DNA of 64,000 bases from Zygaena filipendulae (GCA_907165275.2 OU015650.1:2076001-2140000); one strand, 5' to 3'. Positions 43,426-54,506 are shown, numbered from the stretch's first letter. A program made the numbers and translations. The notes: a model not told the origin generated them from the sequence alone.

Positions 43426-43652
43426 AAATCAAAATTTTGTTGATTATTCAATGAGTTTTCATATGAAAAAAATACTGTCCAAAAATCCGACTTACTTTAC
43501 TCGAGGATATTCCAAAAAAAGTTCTTGAAAACCTTGTCTTCAAGACAAGGTTTACGAACAGAACAAAAAAGAAATCAGCCAAATTATTATTAATATAGAT
43601 TTTATAATATAGATTGCTGTAAAAAATTCGATAGGTATTTTTAATTGGGTAC

Positions 43653-43893
43653 CTCAGACCAAATAAAAACTAAAGACGGAACGCGTAGAACAAACAAGTG
43701 AAGCCAGGAAAAAGACACTATCGCCGTGCACGTACACAGTAACACGCACACACTTACAAGAAAAAGACACCATAAATCCTAAGTAAATTTTGCAAATCCA
43801 TATTCCATACACTTTCTAATCACCACATGCATACGCAACCGGCTTCACTTCGTTGTTCGAGACGTTCCGTCTTTAGTTTTTATTTGGTCTGAG
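43653..43893. mobile_element. 241-bp MITE with 8-bp target duplication
   Basis: Thirty-one bases at each end are perfect inverted repeats (CTCAGACCAAATAAAAAC at the outside). The similarity continues inward with mismatches. TTGGGTAC flanks it exactly on both sides (43645-43652 and 43894-43901). The 8-bp duplication fits hAT- or P-type elements. The outermost bases match the tiny hairpin insertions at 1620, 7054, 8226 and 14639. Confidence 0.9.
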
Positions 43894-43974
43894 TTGGGTA
43901 CCTACATATTATAGTCTGAAAATTTCGGGAATCAAGGAAGTGACACAAAATTACTATTTAAAAATGTATTTATT

Positions 43975-44647
43975 GCTTTTCGAAGATTTCTCCGCAAAAT
44001 TTGACACATTTTTCCATACGATGGAACCAATCATTGAAGCAACTATTCCATTCGGAAGTTGGGGTCTCCAAAATGGCCGTTTTGTAGGCGTCCACAGCTT
44101 CTTCAGGTGATGAAAAGGGAAAGTATAGAAATCATTAGGGCTTAGGTCGGGGCTGTACGGCGCGCGGCGGATAGTCTAATAATTCTATGTTTTCTTGCTC
44201 TAAAAACTCTTTTGTTCGGTGCGCGGTGTGAGAACTCGAGGATGATGCGGCGGTTGCAGTTCTCCTTATGGAGTTCAGAAACGACCTGTGGCAAACAAAT
44301 GCTAGCATACCGTTCTTTGTCCCTCAAGAGGAATAGTCGCAACATGGCCGGTTTTGGAGACAAACGTGGCCACCATTTTTGACTCATGCCAATGTCTAAA
44401 GTTGCCTGAATTTCGCGGTATGTCACATGTCGATCTTCCTCAATCAACTTACGCACAGCATCAACGTTTTCTTGGGTGACTGCAGTTTTTGGACGACCTT
44501 GACGGGGATCATCACTGAGCTTGACACGTCCACGTTGAAATTCAGCAAACCAGCGATAAATTGTGGTTTTGTATCACCAAATGCAGAAATCATCCGGTCA
44601 ACACACTGTTTTTGTGTTAAACCACTTCGAAAGTCATAATAAATCAT
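43975..44647 (-). pseudogene. mariner-type transposase, broken
   Basis: On the - strand the start reads MIYYDFRSGLTQKQCVDRM, then SAFGDTKPQF. A further piece reads EEDRHVTYREIQATLDIG, followed by AMLRLFLLRDKERYASICLP. Near the left end, EEAVDAYKTAILETP and WFHRMEKC lead to a stop. These blocks follow the order of mariner/SETMAR-like transposases: N-terminal helix-turn-helix, linker, end of the catalytic domain, C-terminal tail. Frames change at least twice. Much of the catalytic centre is deleted between YREIQATLDIG and the following block, so it cannot be active. Confidence 0.8.
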
Positions 44648-44679
44648 AGTACGGGAGATACCGATGCTAATTCGGGAGT

Positions 44680-46090
44680 GACTCGAGCGTCGTTGGGACC
44701 TATTGGGTTTTGAAGATTAGGAGATATAAACAAAATAAGGTCATATGATATTTTTTCATTCACCGGTGGGTTTAGCTTCTACAGGCTTTCAAAAATGTAA
44801 AAAAAAATATTAAAATGGAAATACTCGAGCGCGTCAGATATTGTAGTTTAGATACTCCAAGGTGTCTCTGATATCGAAAATATATTCATCTGCCGATTTG
44901 CGTGGTGGGGGTGGCCATCCGGAAGTGGAGAAAATGAAAAAAAAAAACATTTACTCCAGCGCGTCAGATATTCAAAGGGGATGTTAAGTGAGCCCTAAAA
45001 ATGGTCCCCTTCGAAAATCTGCCAATTTGGAGGTGACGCAAGGTAGTAGCGAATTTTTGAAAATGCAAAAAAAAATCTCAATTTTGAAATACTCGAGCGT
45101 GTCAGATTATTTTACAGAAGGTTCAGCTTGCACTCCAAGTTATGTTGGCTTAAAATCTGCCAATAATTTTGAGGGGTATTATTAATCTGACTGCTAGAAA
45201 CAAAAATTATGATTTATTTTTAAGATTTTTTTTTCTTTCTGACGTAAGTTTAATAACTTTATGAGCTATTTCTTATTCACAAAAAACACACTTTATATTT
45301 CTATGAAATATGTAAAACATCACAAAATATTATTCACAAAACTAACTTTAAAGCACAAACAAGCCAGAGCGTTTTACATATAATAACATGAACGCGTTAA
45401 TGACAAATGATGAGCTTTATTATATAATATATATATAATTACATTAAAGTGAAAGGTTATAGGTAAACCTATAGTTTGATGTAATACTTACCTTAACTTA
45501 TTTTAATATGTATTTTAACCGACCAAAAAAAGTTATAATTTGACACGTTTAGCGCCGTGATATACTGTGATGACGTTATGGCGACGGAAAGTAGTGTGAG
45601 GACGGTGCGAGAGAGTGAGAGATAGAGAAAAAGTAAAAGGGAAAGAAAGACAGAGATATGAATAGGTACATGTTTTACTGCAGCTGCTCGTTCGATTCAA
45701 AGACGATTTTTGTTTCTTCGGCTTATGAAAATCGGCGGATTATATTTTTCCCGCTATCCTTGAGTTATTTACTTTAAAATAAAAAATAAATCAACTGCGC
45801 TCGAGAATGTCGAAGTTGCGTTTTTTTTTTGCAAGTTTGTGATCCTCTAACTCCCTTACGTCACGTTTAAATGGTCAGATTATTCATATACATACTTCTC
45901 ACTATGTAATTAACCCACCATATCTTAATCTGACGCGCTCGAGTATTTCGAGTTATCGATTTTTTTTTACTAATCTGATCGGTTATTCTAGACGCACCCA
46001 CCAGTGTAGAGGGCCTATATTTGGTGGAGGTACTCAACATGGTGCAAGGTACCCCCCTTATGTTCATCTGACGCGCTTTAGCTAATCCAC
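44680..46090. repeat. Region with a scattered ACTCGAGCGCGTCAGAT repeat
   Basis: The 17-base phrase, with small changes, occurs at 44822, 44952 and 45091 on the + strand. It occurs in inverted form at about 45791, 45928 and 46066. The arrangement suggests subterminal repeats of one larger element. No coding region is recognised. Confidence 0.55.
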
Positions 46091-46284
46091 AAATCCCCTC
46101 TTGGCGGTCCGTACTATCATCGCTCTATAGAATTTTCTCGAGTCAATTCCATTTTCTCAACGACTAAACAAGTTTGACAAGACCTTGTGACAAGACCGAA
46201 AATCTTTCACAGCACCACCCACCCTATAGTAAGCTACTTATATTTATAATTTCACTTGCACTTTTTTTTTGTTTTTTATCTTTC

Positions 46285-46425
46285 TAGTTACAGGTTGCCT
46301 GGAAGAAATTGCTTTTAAGCAATAAGGCCGCCCTTTGTTGCCTGTATTTCCCAACATGTATTTTTTTTTATATTTATGTTTTGGTGACAGTAAAGAATAT
46401 TTGATTTGATTTGATTTGACTTTTT
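46285..46425 (+). repeat. Retroelement 3' tail with (TTTGA)n
   Basis: GGTTGCCTGGAAGAAATTGC, then AAGGCCGCCCTTTGTTGCC, ending TTTGATTTGATTTGATTTGA. This is a LINE/SINE-type tail common in Lepidoptera. Confidence 0.7.
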
Positions 46426-46429
46426 TTAA

Positions 46430-46838
46430 ATAAATGGTATTCGATTTTTAAAACCAAAGAGTTTTCAATTAAAAAGATTTTAATATGATAGGAACAGTGG
46501 AAATATTCCATTCCCGATACTTTTAGTGCAGCCTATGTATTAATGTTGAAGAGATATAATATTGATTTATTCTACTTTACTAATTGACAATATTTAATAT
46601 ACGTATTTAATAAATAATATTTATGTTTTGTGATTTGTGAACTATGGCTTTGTTTGTATAGTAAGATAATAAGATAATAATAATATATAACTACTAATGA
46701 TAATAATATATTAGTATCCTAAGTATATTAACTACACTAAGATAATAAACACAATTATCCAAATTTATTTTCTTGGTTTACTTTATCTAATTATTATCGT
46801 TTTACTTATATAAAGGTATATAATCTATATCTAAACCT
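46430..46838. other. No gene seen
   Basis: Very AT-rich DNA with (ATAAT)-like simple sequence. Confidence 0.5.
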
Positions 46839-46839
46839 A

Positions 46840-46975
46840 CTAATATTATAAAGAGAAGTTTGTGAGTTTGTGAATTGTGAGTTTGTGACGTTGCGTTGTA
46901 GGGTAGATAATATCTAGATCTACTGAACCGATTTTGAAAATTCTTTCACTTACAAGATACTAGACAAAAATCAAT
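46840..46975 (+). repeat. Helitron-like element, GTTTGTGAG subtype, 5' half
   Basis: CCTACTAATATTATAAAGAG start, then GATCTACTGAACCGATTTTG. The same subtype starts at 62866. Confidence 0.68.
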
Positions 46976-46979
46976 GAAA

Positions 46980-48380
46980 AAATATCGGTTATAAAGGCTC
47001 GGTCGGCGCCCCTTCATACCTACCTACGCCATTTATTTCGAACTCCCTGCCCCTGCTGTAGATTCTTTCAACTGTCAACCAAAGATGACGGTAGATTGAT
47101 GAACGTTGCTAACATTGTAGACTCAAATAACATAATGTGCAGAGTTTAAGCATCTCACTCACACACTCCATACAAATGAACGATTCAAGTAGGTAGTACT
47201 TTCCCACAAGTATCTAAAGACGGCCGGCTTGTATGTGTACACTTGTTGTGCCTGTGTGCGTATCGTAAGATTGACAGCGAACTGGCAGTCATTACATCTC
47301 AGCTGTCAGCTGTCAGTGAATAATAAATAATAATTGTCCTAATTTCGATTAGGGAAGAAACTCAACTGATAAAAAACCTTCAAATGCGAAGCGATTCTTG
47401 CTAACTTATTCCGCTTCAATACTGAGAGATTCTAAGAAACATAGTAGGTACATTTTATTAATCCAGTCACGATATTAAAAAAACAAACACTTGTTAATTC
47501 CAATTATATTATGTTCATAGACATAAATCAAGCTCGAGTGGACTGCAATCGTGAGAAAATCCTTCCTGTTGATCATCTAGTTGTTACCTATGTCTCAATA
47601 CTTTAGTTTTCAGTAAATTCTATAAGTACAAACGGTAAATAAAAGTCTAAAGGAAAATAAATTAATAGGCCATCTGTACTGGTAATAAAAATGTAAAAAG
47701 TAATCTCTGGATCCACTAAATTCAAATTAATTTATTTGCTGGACATGGTATATTAAGATGTTATAATTATTACAAATCAAATAAAGCTGTGTTCGCCATG
47801 TTGGCGTGCAAATTTCCTATCGAATATGATAAATTATTTTTCTTAGAAACATGCGCGGAAATATTGTTATTACTTTTGGATAAAGAACACGCGAAGTATC
47901 ATATTTACGTAGACTGAAAAACAAAAATCACTTCCCGGCGCGTTCTTTGAATTTGGAACGAATAGCGCGCCCGGCAATGTTGTATGAAACAGTGTGCTGT
48001 TTGAATTTAGAACTCTTTCATCTATCGTGCACATTGCGTTCTCGTGGCTGTAGAGCCACAAATGCGTTTACCTTTCGGCACAAACTATTTAAAAAAAAAT
48101 GGCAGTAATAAGCGAAGTTCGTTGTTATTTTGTTAATAAATTTAATTTAATATGTAAAAGGCCCTTTTTTATTTCCTTGCATTTTTTTAAGAAAAGCACT
48201 ATATACCTATGCCTCGGCCGAAATGACAATTGCCTATTTCGCTGCCTTTGCAATAATGTACTATTATTATATCTAGGTATACATATTTTTCCATTATATC
48301 CATTCCGTATAGGTTTTGCCTAATTTTATCCCTAAGGTTCTGCTTTGAGTTCACGATGCCGATGCACGATGTACGTCACT
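46980..48380. other. No supported gene
   Basis: Mixed AT-rich DNA. Short open frames at 47870-48061 (-) and 48099-48323 (+) have no supporting signals. Confidence 0.45.
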
Positions 48381-48384
48381 ACAT

Positions 48385-48588
48385 AGTATAAAATAAAGTC
48401 GCTTTCTCTGTCCCTATATCCTTATGTATGCTTAAATCTTTAAAACTACGCAACAGATTTTGATGCGGTTTTCACCAATAGATAGAGTGATTCATCAGGA
48501 AAGTTTAATTATAACTATATTTTATCCTGGAATTCCCGCCGGAACTCCGAAATTACCGCGGGTGAAACCGCGCAGGTCAACTAGTTTA
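48385..48588 (+). repeat. Helitron-like element, AAAGTCGCTT subtype
   Basis: AAAATAAAGTCGCTTTCTCTG start and ACCGCGGGTGAAACCGCGC to CAACTAG end. Pairs with 10348-10545. Confidence 0.74.
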
Positions 48589-48729
48589 TTATAAATGCTA
48601 CGAGTACAGAAGTCTAGGTACCTGCTTAGACTTTTGCTCCAGAAGTGGTTATTTAATGTTCTTGGAGCATCGATTTGTTCCGCATCAAAAACTGCTCTAA
48701 AATATCAACGCGCAATTCACTATAAGGTC

Positions 48730-48840
48730 GTCATCATTATCATCATCAACATATCAGTCGAAAGACGTCCACCGTTGGACACAGGCCTACCCCAAGGATC
48801 GACTCAGCGACCGCTGCTGCGCTTCCCGCTAGTTATCTGT
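48730..48840 (+). repeat. SINE/RTE-type fragment
   Basis: CAGTCGAAAGACGTCCACCG, then TTGGACACAGGCCTACCCCA. This is a widespread lepidopteran retroelement segment. Confidence 0.6.
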
Positions 48841-48919
48841 ATAGTTTACTCCAATCAGTTCTATATTGTAGCTTATCCAAAAAAAAATATGTTTATGCAT
48901 GATGTAGATATTTTATAGG

Positions 48920-49100
48920 TACTTGTTGTTCCCCGTGGCTTCACCCGCGTGAATTTCGTTATTCCTTTGGAAACTCTCTGTTCAGGGATAAGTCATAAGA
49001 GTAGCTTTTGTCCTTCGACCTTAATCACAATGCAAAATATATCGTGTAGCCAAATTTCACCGAAATCTGTTAAGCGGTTTAAACAAACTTAGTAACTTTT
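48920..49100 (-). repeat. Helitron-like element, worn
   Basis: TTGTTCCCCGTGGCTTCACC to CCGAAATCTGTTAAGCGG. Confidence 0.65.
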
Positions 49101-49193
49101 TTGTTATCATAACCATCGATCATTGATTCTCCTAGAAGTACAATAAATCGTGATGCTAACAACTTCCTAAGAGGCGCGACCGAGTGCTTCCCT

Positions 49194-49624
49194 AAACAAA
49201 TTTTTAACAAAAAAATTAAAACCGACTTCCAAAAACACAAAACTAAAAATCTCAAAATAAAAAGCTAAAAATAACAACATACCGATTTAATCCAAAAGAC
49301 AAAAACACACGTAATATTATTATTGGTTTGTGCTACCACTAATCAGTTTGAATTCGGTGACAAGCCCGCTGGTGTCTGCCCACTTGGGTTGTCCTGTTCA
49401 CAAAAAGCTGGTAGCGGGAGTCGACTTAGCCCATCTACCCCTTCCTTATTTGGCTTGTCACCGACTTCATACCGATTAGTGGTAGCACAAACCAATAATA
49501 ATATTACGTGTGTTTTTGTCTTTTGGATTAAATCGGTATGTTGTTATTTTTAGCTTTTTATTTTGAGATTTTTAGTTTTGTGTTTTTGGAAGTCGGTTTT
49601 AATTTTTTTGTTAAAAATTTGTTT
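49194..49624. mobile_element. 430-bp palindromic MITE (ACCGACTTCC ends)
   Basis: The left arm starts AAACAAATTTTTAACAAAAA and runs via ACCGACTTCC to GTTTGTGCTACCACTAATC. The right arm is its reverse complement for about 150 bases. The 125-base centre contains GAATTCGGTGACAAGCCCGC and its inverted echo GGCTTGTCACCGA. A copy lacking the right arm lies at 62070-62300. Confidence 0.88.
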
Positions 49625-49799
49625 ATTTCTCGCTTTTAAGTGACTTAGTTCGTAATTTCTCTAAGTTACAATAGCCTAATGTCAACTGCTCATCACCTTT
49701 TACAAAATTTTGCTTTTCCCGACGCAGGGACGTTAATTCCACATCACCATATACACTGTGACGAGCATAAATTGTTTAGAAACCATATTAAAGTTAACT

Positions 49800-50170
49800 A
49801 ATCGGAATCTGTGAAATACCTATTATTTAGCAGTTCTGATGACCATCTGTGGTCTTCATCATCAGTCCACTTCTTCAAATTTTACTTTCCAAAAGCAAAT
49901 AAACGATTTACTATAAAAAATCCAAAAATCGCTATAGGTGTGCCTATAATTTTTGAAGAGTTCCCTCGATTTCTCCAAGATCCCATCATCAGATCTGGAT
50001 TTGGTGGCAATGGGACCTAATTGGGAGTATACCCTTTCAAACAAAAAAAGAATTTTTCAAATCGGTCCAACCGTCTTCGAGTAATCGGTAAACATACATA
50101 AAAAAAAAAAAAAAAAAAAACATACATACAATCGAACATAGAACCTCCTCCTTTTTGGAAGTCGGTTAAA
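49800..50170 (-). repeat. ACCGACTTCC repeat, reverse copy
   Basis: Passes through GCTATAGGTGTGCCTATAAT and CCAACCGTCTTCGAGTAATC to CTCCTTTTTGGAAGTCGG. An (A)n run of 18 or more bases at 50101-50120 is included. Confidence 0.75.
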
Positions 50171-50179
50171 AATAGAAAT

Positions 50180-50636
50180 CATTCTAAGTATTTAGATAAG
50201 TAGAAGTAAGGGAATAGTATAAGTAGTAGAATGAGAAATGACACTTTACTTTTACACGTATATAAGTACTTCCATGAATATTATAAAGACAAGCAAATAT
50301 TGAACGCCAAATAAAGAGTGAACAAAAAATGTACTATGAAATAAAACACAGCTATTGATTGATTCCGGTGAATCAAGGATAAGTGATACCTACTTCACTA
50401 TGTATTACATTAACTTAACACTATCAGATAGCGAATATTGAGAACTGTTCAGCGAATATTAGTTATCATTAGAATCAGAGTTGAAAAAACTATCAATAGA
50501 TCGCGAGTAATAATTTTGTGCAAATCATTTATCGCCACGGTTCCTTGTAGAATATCTACAACTTAATTTATTTGGCAATAATATTCGAAGACAGTGTAGA
50601 TATAAATAATGTCGTGGCCACATAAGATATTTGACC
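50180..50636. other. No gene seen
   Basis: AT-rich intergenic DNA. Confidence 0.5.
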
Positions 50637-50960
50637 AATGGGGATGTGGACTACTTTTGAAAATCAAAATTTTAATTAGTCCATCAGTTAGAAAATAAAA
50701 AAAACAATAGACACGTATTTTTTGCTTTTTCAAATAAATTAAAATTTACAGAGATAAAGCGCATTAAAGTTTAAGGTGAGGGGGTCGTGACGTCACTAAC
50801 CGCTAAAACCGCCATACAAACTGTCAGAATAGTGACGTCACGCGAAATTTCAACTCAATATATCGCCGTTGTTTTTTGATTACGTAAAAAAAGAAAAAAT
50901 ACGTGTCCAATATTTTAAATAATCCACAAGACGGATTAAAAAATAAAAACTAGTCAATAT
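50637..50960 (-). mobile_element. MITE family 1 (TGACGTCA family), copy 4
   Basis: ATGGGGATGTGGACTACTTT start. It is well preserved to GACGGATTAAAAAATAAAAA, where its right end meets the next element. Confidence 0.86.
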
Positions 50961-50961
50961 G

Positions 50962-51287
50962 ATTCATGATGAGACCGGTCATTTCAAGAAATGGTGGTAT
51001 TTCATTAAATGGGGGCATTTGACGAAATGGTGGCATTTCATGAAATGGTCAGTTACATCGTGAAAACAAAATATGGTGATATCTATGTTAAAATAATTGA
51101 CCATTTGTACTTGCCGTACGCTGCCGCGGCACGCTCGTTGCGCTCGCTCGACTCGCGCGTCTTGGTCAACAGTACAAACCTAATCTAACCCAGAATGATG
51201 CTCTGGTGGTAATACATAAGTTCATGATGTGGCTGGTAACTTCATGAAATGCGACCATTTCATGAAATGGCCGGTCACATCATGAAT
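50962..51287. mobile_element. MITE-like element with TTTCATGAAATGG repeats
   Basis: ATTCATGATGAGACCGGTCA at the left matches the inverse of the right end (GGCCGGTCACATCATGAAT). Next to each end, CATTTCATGAAATGG-type units repeat (four at the left, two at the right). The GC-rich centre reads GCTGCCGCGGCACGCTCG. About 326 bp. Confidence 0.78.
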
Positions 51288-51299
51288 TGGTCAATTCTT

Positions 51300-52670
51300 A
51301 GAAATACCCACGACATAAATTTCACTTCGGGTTTGGTTTCTCTGTCGGCAGATAAACAGGTTGCATAATCGACTGATAGTCCATACTAAACTGGTTCAGT
51401 TATTTATTGAATTCAGATCAGCCCTTTTACTAAGCTAGGGGGTTAAAAATTGAGCATAAACCTAAATATTAATGTACGAATTGTACGATTATTATAGGTT
51501 ATTATAGGTATTATATAGGTCTAGTATAATAGCTGTGCCCGCGACTGCCTTTTCATGGCCATAGACGTACTATTTATCTACAGATATTTTAACATTTTAA
51601 CTTTTGTCTTTGTCCTTTTGTCTTTGTTATTTTTTTTATACTAATAAACATCACTATTTGGCCAACCTTGCTCGAAGTTTTCCAGTAGGTAACTATCTGC
51701 AAAAACATAAAAATAAAATAAAAGTTCGTATACAATTTTGTACAAAAAATACACACTTATTCTTATTGCCTACATTAATATCATATAAGTACAAAGAATA
51801 AAAGAAATCACAATCCTAATTAATTAGTTATATCAAAAATATTTGAAAACAAATAAGTTAGAGGATATCGTGACGTAGGACTTATTTTTAACTATAGCTG
51901 TGCCCCCGGTTTCACCGCGTGAAACGCTATATCTATAACAACTTCTTTTCCCGACATACCCACGATTTAACCCTTTTACCACCACGTTATTGTAGCCTTA
52001 ATACAAAGGAGAAGAAGAAGTAAAGGCTACCTCCAGATCACACGCTTTAGGCATTTCTCCTAGTCGTGTTGGGAATGCTTAATATCTATAATTTTATCTA
52101 ATAAATAGATATTGTCAGTGCAGTGGTTTGTTAGTAACGGAGTATTACGTGTCTGGCGCCAGCAGCACGTCTTTCATAGATCGTGATATTAGGGGAATGG
52201 CGGTGAAATTAAATGAAACTAAACCTATATGTTGCTCCAAAGCTAAGCTAAGCTTTATTTATATACGAGTAGCTGTGAAAACCACATGTTACTCCGTTTT
52301 GTGTTTCCACAGAGATTGCGTGAACGCGGATTCTACTCTTTTACTAAATAAGTTATAAATTATAATACTTACTACTTAGTATAGACAGAAAAGTGACATG
52401 AACTAATATTATTTAATGCTAAATAAAATGCCAGCTAATTAGTTTTTATTTTTCGAGCTACAGTAGTTACGGTTGTGCGTTGATAATTATAACCAGTTAA
52501 TTACTAAATTGACGTCAACCGACTTTTCCTTTTTCTACAAACACCTAAAATAATTGAACCGAACCATAATAAGTAAATGAAGTCATATGTAAGCGAACAA
52601 GAAAACCAACGCGAACAAAAAGTGAAGAGCCCGGTAAATATTTGTATGACGTGACATAAGCCAAGCTTTG
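51300..52670. other. No supported gene; short Helitron-like scraps
   Basis: AGCTGTGCCCGCGACTGC at 51531 and AGCTGTGCCCCCGGTTTCAC at 51896 are small Helitron-like remnants. The rest is AT-rich. An open frame at 52128-52358 lacks support. Confidence 0.5.
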
Positions 52671-52676
52671 AGCTTG

Positions 52677-52684
52677 TATATAAG
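52677..52684 (+). promoter_or_regulatory. TATA box of the 52718 gene
   Basis: TATATAAG lies 41 bases before the ATG at 52718. The expected transcript start (about 52708) excludes the in-frame ATG at 52700. Confidence 0.75.
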
Positions 52685-52717
52685 CTAAGCTCCGAGCCGA
52701 TGTGGACACAGTTCAAG

Positions 52718-54506
52718 ATGGTGCGGCTCGCTGTTGCCGTTTTGGCCTTCGGGCTCGTTGCTTGCGCGCATTCAGTCCCAGGTAACATAGATATCGCCTT
52801 ACACTAGATACATTCCTAGTATCTAACTATAAAAATATTTTTTTATAAAATATAGATTTCCAGTTAAGTGTTAAGTGAAAATCGTGACACGAACGTGATG
52901 TGAAGTGGTTTATGAACAAGCTTTTGATGTTTTTGCTTTTCATTTGTTTCAGTATACACCCGTGTTCGCCGAAGTGGCTACGGAGGCCTTGGGGGAGGAG
53001 GAGGGGGAGGCTTCGGCGGAGGGGGTGGCGGTGGGTTCGGGGGCGCCGGAGGCCTAAGTGATGGTCACGGAGGCGGCGGGGGCCTAGGCGGTGGCCATGG
53101 AGGCGGCGGTGGACTCGGAGGCGGTGGAGGTGGTGGTTATGGAGGCGGCGGTGGACTTGGAGGCGGCGGGGGCGGCAGTCACGGAGGTGGTGGTGGACTT
53201 GGAGGCGGTGGACTTGGAGGCGGTGGACTTGGAGGCGGTGGACTTGGAGGCGGTGGACTTGGAGGCGGTGGGGGCGGCATTCACGGAGGCGGCGGGGGCC
53301 TAGGCGGTGGCCATGGAGGCGGTGGTGGACTCGGAGGCGGTGGAGGCGGTGGTTATGGAGGCGGCGGTGCACTTGGAGGCGGCGGGGGCGGCAGTCATGG
53401 AGGTGGTGGTGGACTCGGGGGCGGTGGACTTGGAGGTGGTGGCGGTGGCTACGGAGGAGGCAACGGTGGTGGCGGCGGCATCGGAGGCGGTCTTGGAAGC
53501 GGTGGCAGCGGGGGCTACGGTGGGCACGGTGCCGGTGGGCACGGTGCCGGTGGGCACGGCGCCGGTGGGCAAAGCGGCGCCTTCGCTCAAGCCTCAGCCA
53601 GCGCCAACGCCGGTACCTCAGCCGGCGGCGGTCACAAAGGCGGATACGGGTGAGTTATAAACATAACTTAAACTATAGGTCAAAACATAACAACAATCTG
53701 AACACTTTCATAAGAGTGTCATAACAGACTGATAATAAATAACATAAATATATGTATCTAAGATAAGTATGTATTATAGATGGACTAATCAAGTGTTTCG
53801 TAGAAAGCTGGTGTTTCTGGTCAGATAACGTAAAGTTTTTGGCAAATTTCCTCAGCATTGAATAGTGAACTACCGTAAACTGTGATAAGTTTTATGAAAA
53901 AATAAAATAAAAAACACGCTTTAAGAGTAACTAAACTAAAAAGTCTTGGATTCTTGTCAAGACCAATCAAACGAACCTTACTAGATGGGTTTGCGTCGTT
54001 TAATTACAGAGTTCCCTCGGCCATCTGCCGCCTCCATCATCAGATCAGCTCCATGTCATAATAATAATATTGCATTGTCATCCGAACCCTTTAGGTCGAG
54101 AATGACCACTCTTCCCAAAATGACTACTTTCCTAAAATGCCCACTTTCCTAAAATGACTCCCTACTTTCCTAAAATGTCCACTTTCCTATGATGAAAACT
54201 TTTTATATGGTGACTACTTCTCAAAAAGTTTCATTTTGATACGACAGTTATAAGTTGGTTAAAATTTACTTTTATTACTACATTGTTAATTAGGTGTAAG
54301 CTGAAGCTTTGTAATAATTATTATAGGCGTATAAAAAGACATCAACGCATCTTTTAACCTGTTAGTTATACTTTTCCAGATATTTTTGGTCCAATGTATA
54401 ATTTGTCGCTATTCAAAGCAATAACTTATTAGATACTAAAAGAATTTATTCGCTAATATTTGTGAACGAATCATTAATTTGGTTATTCTTATGTTTCAGA
54501 CGCTGA
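52718..54506 (+). CDS. Secreted, extremely Gly-rich pro-protein with RVRR site (255 aa)
   Basis: Three coding exons: 52718-52781, 52953-53649 and 54500-54506. Intron 1 is phase 1 (CCCAG|GTAACA ... TTTCAG|TATA). Intron 2 is phase 2 (TACGG|GTGAGT ... TTTCAG|ACGCTGA). Residues 1-18 are a signal peptide (MVRLAVAVLAFGLVACAH). VYTRVRR follows, cut expected after residue 28. The mature chain is almost entirely Gly with Leu, His, Tyr and Phe, including five GGGLG-type 15-bp units at about 53198-53272. Three GHGAGG units lead to a tail GAFAQASASANAGTSAGG and then GYGR. Exon 3 adds only Arg and the stop; this end equals that of the 32480 gene. If intron 2 is kept, the stop comes one residue earlier. 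Exon 2 has no ATG, so the gene is invisible to an ATG-based search. AATAAA at 54560 supports exon 3. Probable matrix, silk or cuticle component, from composition only. Confidence 0.85.
53066..53497 (+). repeat. 216-bp coding duplication with 15-bp inner units
   Basis: The block beginning CACGGAGGCGGCGGGGGCC at 53066 recurs at 53282. Within it, GGAGGCGGTGGACTT is repeated about five times (53198-53272). Confidence 0.82.
54090..54195. repeat. Tandem ACTTTCCTAAAATG repeat in intron 2 of the 52718 gene
   Basis: About five units of 17-22 bases (CCCAAAATGACTA, ACTTTCCTAAAATGCCC, ACTTTCCTAAAATGACTC, ACTTTCCTAAAATGTCC, ACTTTCCTATGATGA). Confidence 0.75.

Noticed and set aside
43528..43552. Short palindrome AACCTTGTCT...AGACAAGGTT after the 40806 gene
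   Set aside because: It is small and single, with no duplication around it; chance or worn transposon DNA is likely.
52700..52717. Upstream in-frame ATG of the 52718 gene
   Set aside because: It is only 23 bases after the start of the TATA box, so it is probably not in the mRNA.
53300..53660. Ala/Val/Glu-rich and Thr/Ser-rich frames over the 52718 gene
   Set aside because: They begin inside the repeat, have no signal peptide or promoter, and are out of frame with the spliced gene.
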